This document shows, piece after piece, positions 4,340 through 5,729 of a DNA stretch of 5,729 nucleotides; position 1 is the stretch's first letter; the number at the start of each line of letters is the position of its first letter. The position numbers were made by a program, and so were the translations under genes. Location of the stretch: assembly GCA_013153335.1 (NCBI GenBank), contig JAADEP010000142.1:1-5729 (forward strand), read 5' to 3'. This stretch comes from Chloroflexota bacterium. Its GTDB lineage: Bacteria; Chloroflexota; Anaerolineae; Anaerolineales; DRMV01. Below the pieces are notes generated by a model that had not been told where the DNA came from, did not search any database, and worked only from the letters and a program-made list of their open reading frames with translations.

Positions 4340-5729
4340 ATGTTGTCGCTCTCCTTGGCTGTGACCGCGTGGCTCGGCGGGCTTACGACGCTGATGTTGG
4401 AGTTGGCCGCGGGCCGTTTGTTGCGCATCTTTTTGGGCGCGAGCAATTTGGTTTGGGCCGCGATCATCGGTCTAATTTTATTGTATCTCACCTTGGGCGC
4501 GTGGCTCGGTGGCCGCCTCGCCGATCGATGGCCTAGTCGGCAGAGTTTAGCCTGGGTGTTCATGGCCGCGGCGGTCGGCGTCGTGGTGGCCGCGGTCGCT
4601 GCGCGGCCCTTTCTCTTGCGCGCCAGCACTGCCCTGGGGCAGGGGCGCTTTTCGGTTTTGCTCCTCGCCTTTGTGACTGTGCTGCTTTTCTTCGCGTGGC
4701 CAGTGACGCTCTTGGGCATGGTTTCGCCCATGGTTCTGCGCCTCGCGCAACCTCGCCCTGACCAGGTGGGCCGCGTGAGCGGTTGGGTCTCGGCCATCGG
4801 TACTTTGGGCGCGTTCTTGGGCACGTTTCTGCCCGATTTGGTTTTGGTGCCTTGGCTTGGAATTCGACGTACCTTCCTGCTCATCGCGTTGCTGCTCGCG
4901 ACATGGGGCCTATATTTGTGGCCACGTTCCCGAACTCGGGTTGTACTGGCCCTGGGTTGGATGGCTCTGGGGGCTTGGTTGTGGTTCGTCTGGAGCGCGG
5001 GCCCTTTGCGCCCCGCGCCGGGTTTGATATATGAAAAGGAAAGTGCGTATAATCTCATCCAGGTCTGGGAGCGTGAGGGGTGGCGCTTGCTCATCTTGAA
5101 CGAAGGCCAGGGCGTGCATTCGATATACCACCCCGAGCACCTCACCGCGAAGGGAAGTTGGATGCATTTTCACGCGGCTCCTTTCTTGCAAGGGCCGCCT
5201 TTCGAGCCTGGGCAGGTGCGCTCGGTCGCGATCGTGGGCCTGGCCGGCGGGACCGCAGCTCGACAAGCCGCTGCTTTTTACCCGCATCTGCAACACATCA
5301 CGGGATGGGAGATCGACCCCGAGGTGCTCGCGGTTGGCTATCAATTCTTCGGCCTGGGTGAAGTGACGCTGCTTGAGGCTCGGGTTCAAGATGGACGCCT
5401 TGGGTTGCGGCAAGATCCTCGTCGGTATGACTTGATCATCCTCGATGCCTATCGGCCGCCCTACATCCCCGCGCATTTGGCCACGCGCGAATTCTTTCAA
5501 CTTGTGCGGGCGCATTTGACCGAGCATGGCGCGGTCGCCCTCAATGTTGGGCGGACCGAGCACGACCGACGCTTGGTCGATGCCTTTTACGCCACTTTGT
5601 CGACCGTCTTCCCTACGGTATATGGCATGGACGTACCGGGAACGTACAACACCGTGCTTTACGCCAGCCCCCGGGCTATCGCGAACCCGCGGGAAAACTT
5701 GTTCCAACAGGCGCAACGCCTGGCGCGCG
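4340..5729 (+). CDS. Membrane-anchored spermidine-synthase-like protein (TM domain plus methyltransferase-like fold), 3' end cut
   Basis: 463 residues are visible and the frame stays open to the window edge. The N-terminal half (about 1-220) is a membrane domain with the characteristic opening GGLTTLMLELAAGRLL, then an LGAWLGGRLADRW loop (about 52-64) and about seven helices. The C-terminal half (from about 229) resembles the spermidine synthase fold: YEKESAYNLIQV (231-242), LLILNEGQGVHS (250-261), nucleotide-binding loop VAIVGLAGGTAAR (296-308), acidic GWEIDPEVLAVG (322-333) and YDLIILDAYRPPYIPAHLAT (363-382). The canonical spermidine synthase DxxDP active-site sequence is replaced by LDAYRPP, and NEG stands where a DG motif is usual, so true aminopropyltransferase activity is doubtful. 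Similar MFS-like/spermidine-synthase fusions are widespread and mostly uncharacterised. The ATG at 4340 has GAGGT five bases upstream; an in-frame TTG at 4325 is a weaker alternative. It is divergent from the sigma gene. Confidence 0.88.
   Translation, partial: MLSLSLAVTAWLGGLTTLMLELAAGRLLRIFLGASNLVWAAIIGLILLYLTLGAWLGGRLADRWPSRQSLAWVFMAAAVGVVVAAVAARPFLLRASTALGQGRFSVLLLAFVTVLLFFAWPVTLLGMVSPMVLRLAQPRPDQVGRVSGWVSAIGTLGAFLGTFLPDLVLVPWLGIRRTFLLIALLLATWGLYLWPRSRTRVVLALGWMALGAWLWFVWSAGPLRPAPGLIYEKESAYNLIQVWEREGWRLLILNEGQGVHSIYHPEHLTAKGSWMHFHAAPFLQGPPFEPGQVRSVAIVGLAGGTAARQAAAFYPHLQHITGWEIDPEVLAVGYQFFGLGEVTLLEARVQDGRLGLRQDPRRYDLIILDAYRPPYIPAHLATREFFQLVRAHLTEHGAVALNVGRTEHDRRLVDAFYATLSTVFPTVYGMDVPGTYNTVLYASPRAIANPRENLFQQAQRLAR

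Noticed and set aside
4126..5145. Upstream 340-codon extension of the sigma factor reading frame on the minus strand
   Set aside because: It lies antisense to the well-supported spermidine-synthase-like gene, its translation is Lys/Arg/Pro/Thr-rich without domain features, and sigma homology starts only at the ATG at 4125.
4910..5716. 268-codon minus-strand frame
   Set aside because: It is antisense to the C-terminal domain of the spermidine-synthase-like gene and shows no recognisable domain or start signal.

Overview
The window looks like a piece of a GC-rich bacterial chromosome. The mix of genes (leuD, a DUF4013 membrane protein, a signal-peptide/bactofilin-like/multi-TM protein, an ECF sigma factor, and a membrane-anchored spermidine-synthase-like protein) is most reminiscent of Chloroflexota (Anaerolineae-type genomes). 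This placement is an inference from gene content and protein style; no marker gene is present. Gene starts are preceded by strong Shine-Dalgarno sequences (GGAGG-type), and the one clear promoter is of the housekeeping sigma-70 type. No insertion sequence, CRISPR array, tRNA, rRNA or phage gene was found.

Layout. (1) Positions 1-574, minus: leuD, the small subunit of isopropylmalate isomerase, cut by the window edge just before its expected end. (2) Positions 575-1153: a long gene-free stretch. It holds the leuD ribosome binding site and a weak leuD promoter candidate, an orphan plus-strand promoter-like site, a structured segment that could be an uncharacterised RNA, a 45-nt imperfect hairpin abutting a promoter, and then a very good sigma-70 promoter. 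(3) Positions 1154-1825, plus: a DUF4013 integral membrane protein, closed by a textbook intrinsic terminator at 1855-1890. (4) Positions 1891-2063: a short gap between convergent genes that carries a coding-looking but unproven minus-strand reading frame. (5) Positions 2064-4125, minus: a three-gene cluster transcribed as ECF sigma factor -> small membrane protein without cysteines (candidate anti-sigma or partner) -> secreted/membrane bactofilin-like protein. (6) Positions 4126-4339: divergent intergenic region. (7) Position 4340 to the window end, plus: a spermidine-synthase-like protein with an N-terminal membrane domain, truncated by the window edge.

Functionally, leuD belongs to leucine biosynthesis and is unrelated to the rest. 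The most coherent unit is the sigma/membrane protein/bactofilin-like cluster. Its order suggests an envelope-responsive regulatory module in which the sigma factor is controlled by the small membrane protein and the third protein is an envelope effector or sensor. That functional link is an inference. The DUF4013 gene is a single-gene transcription unit with its own promoter and terminator.
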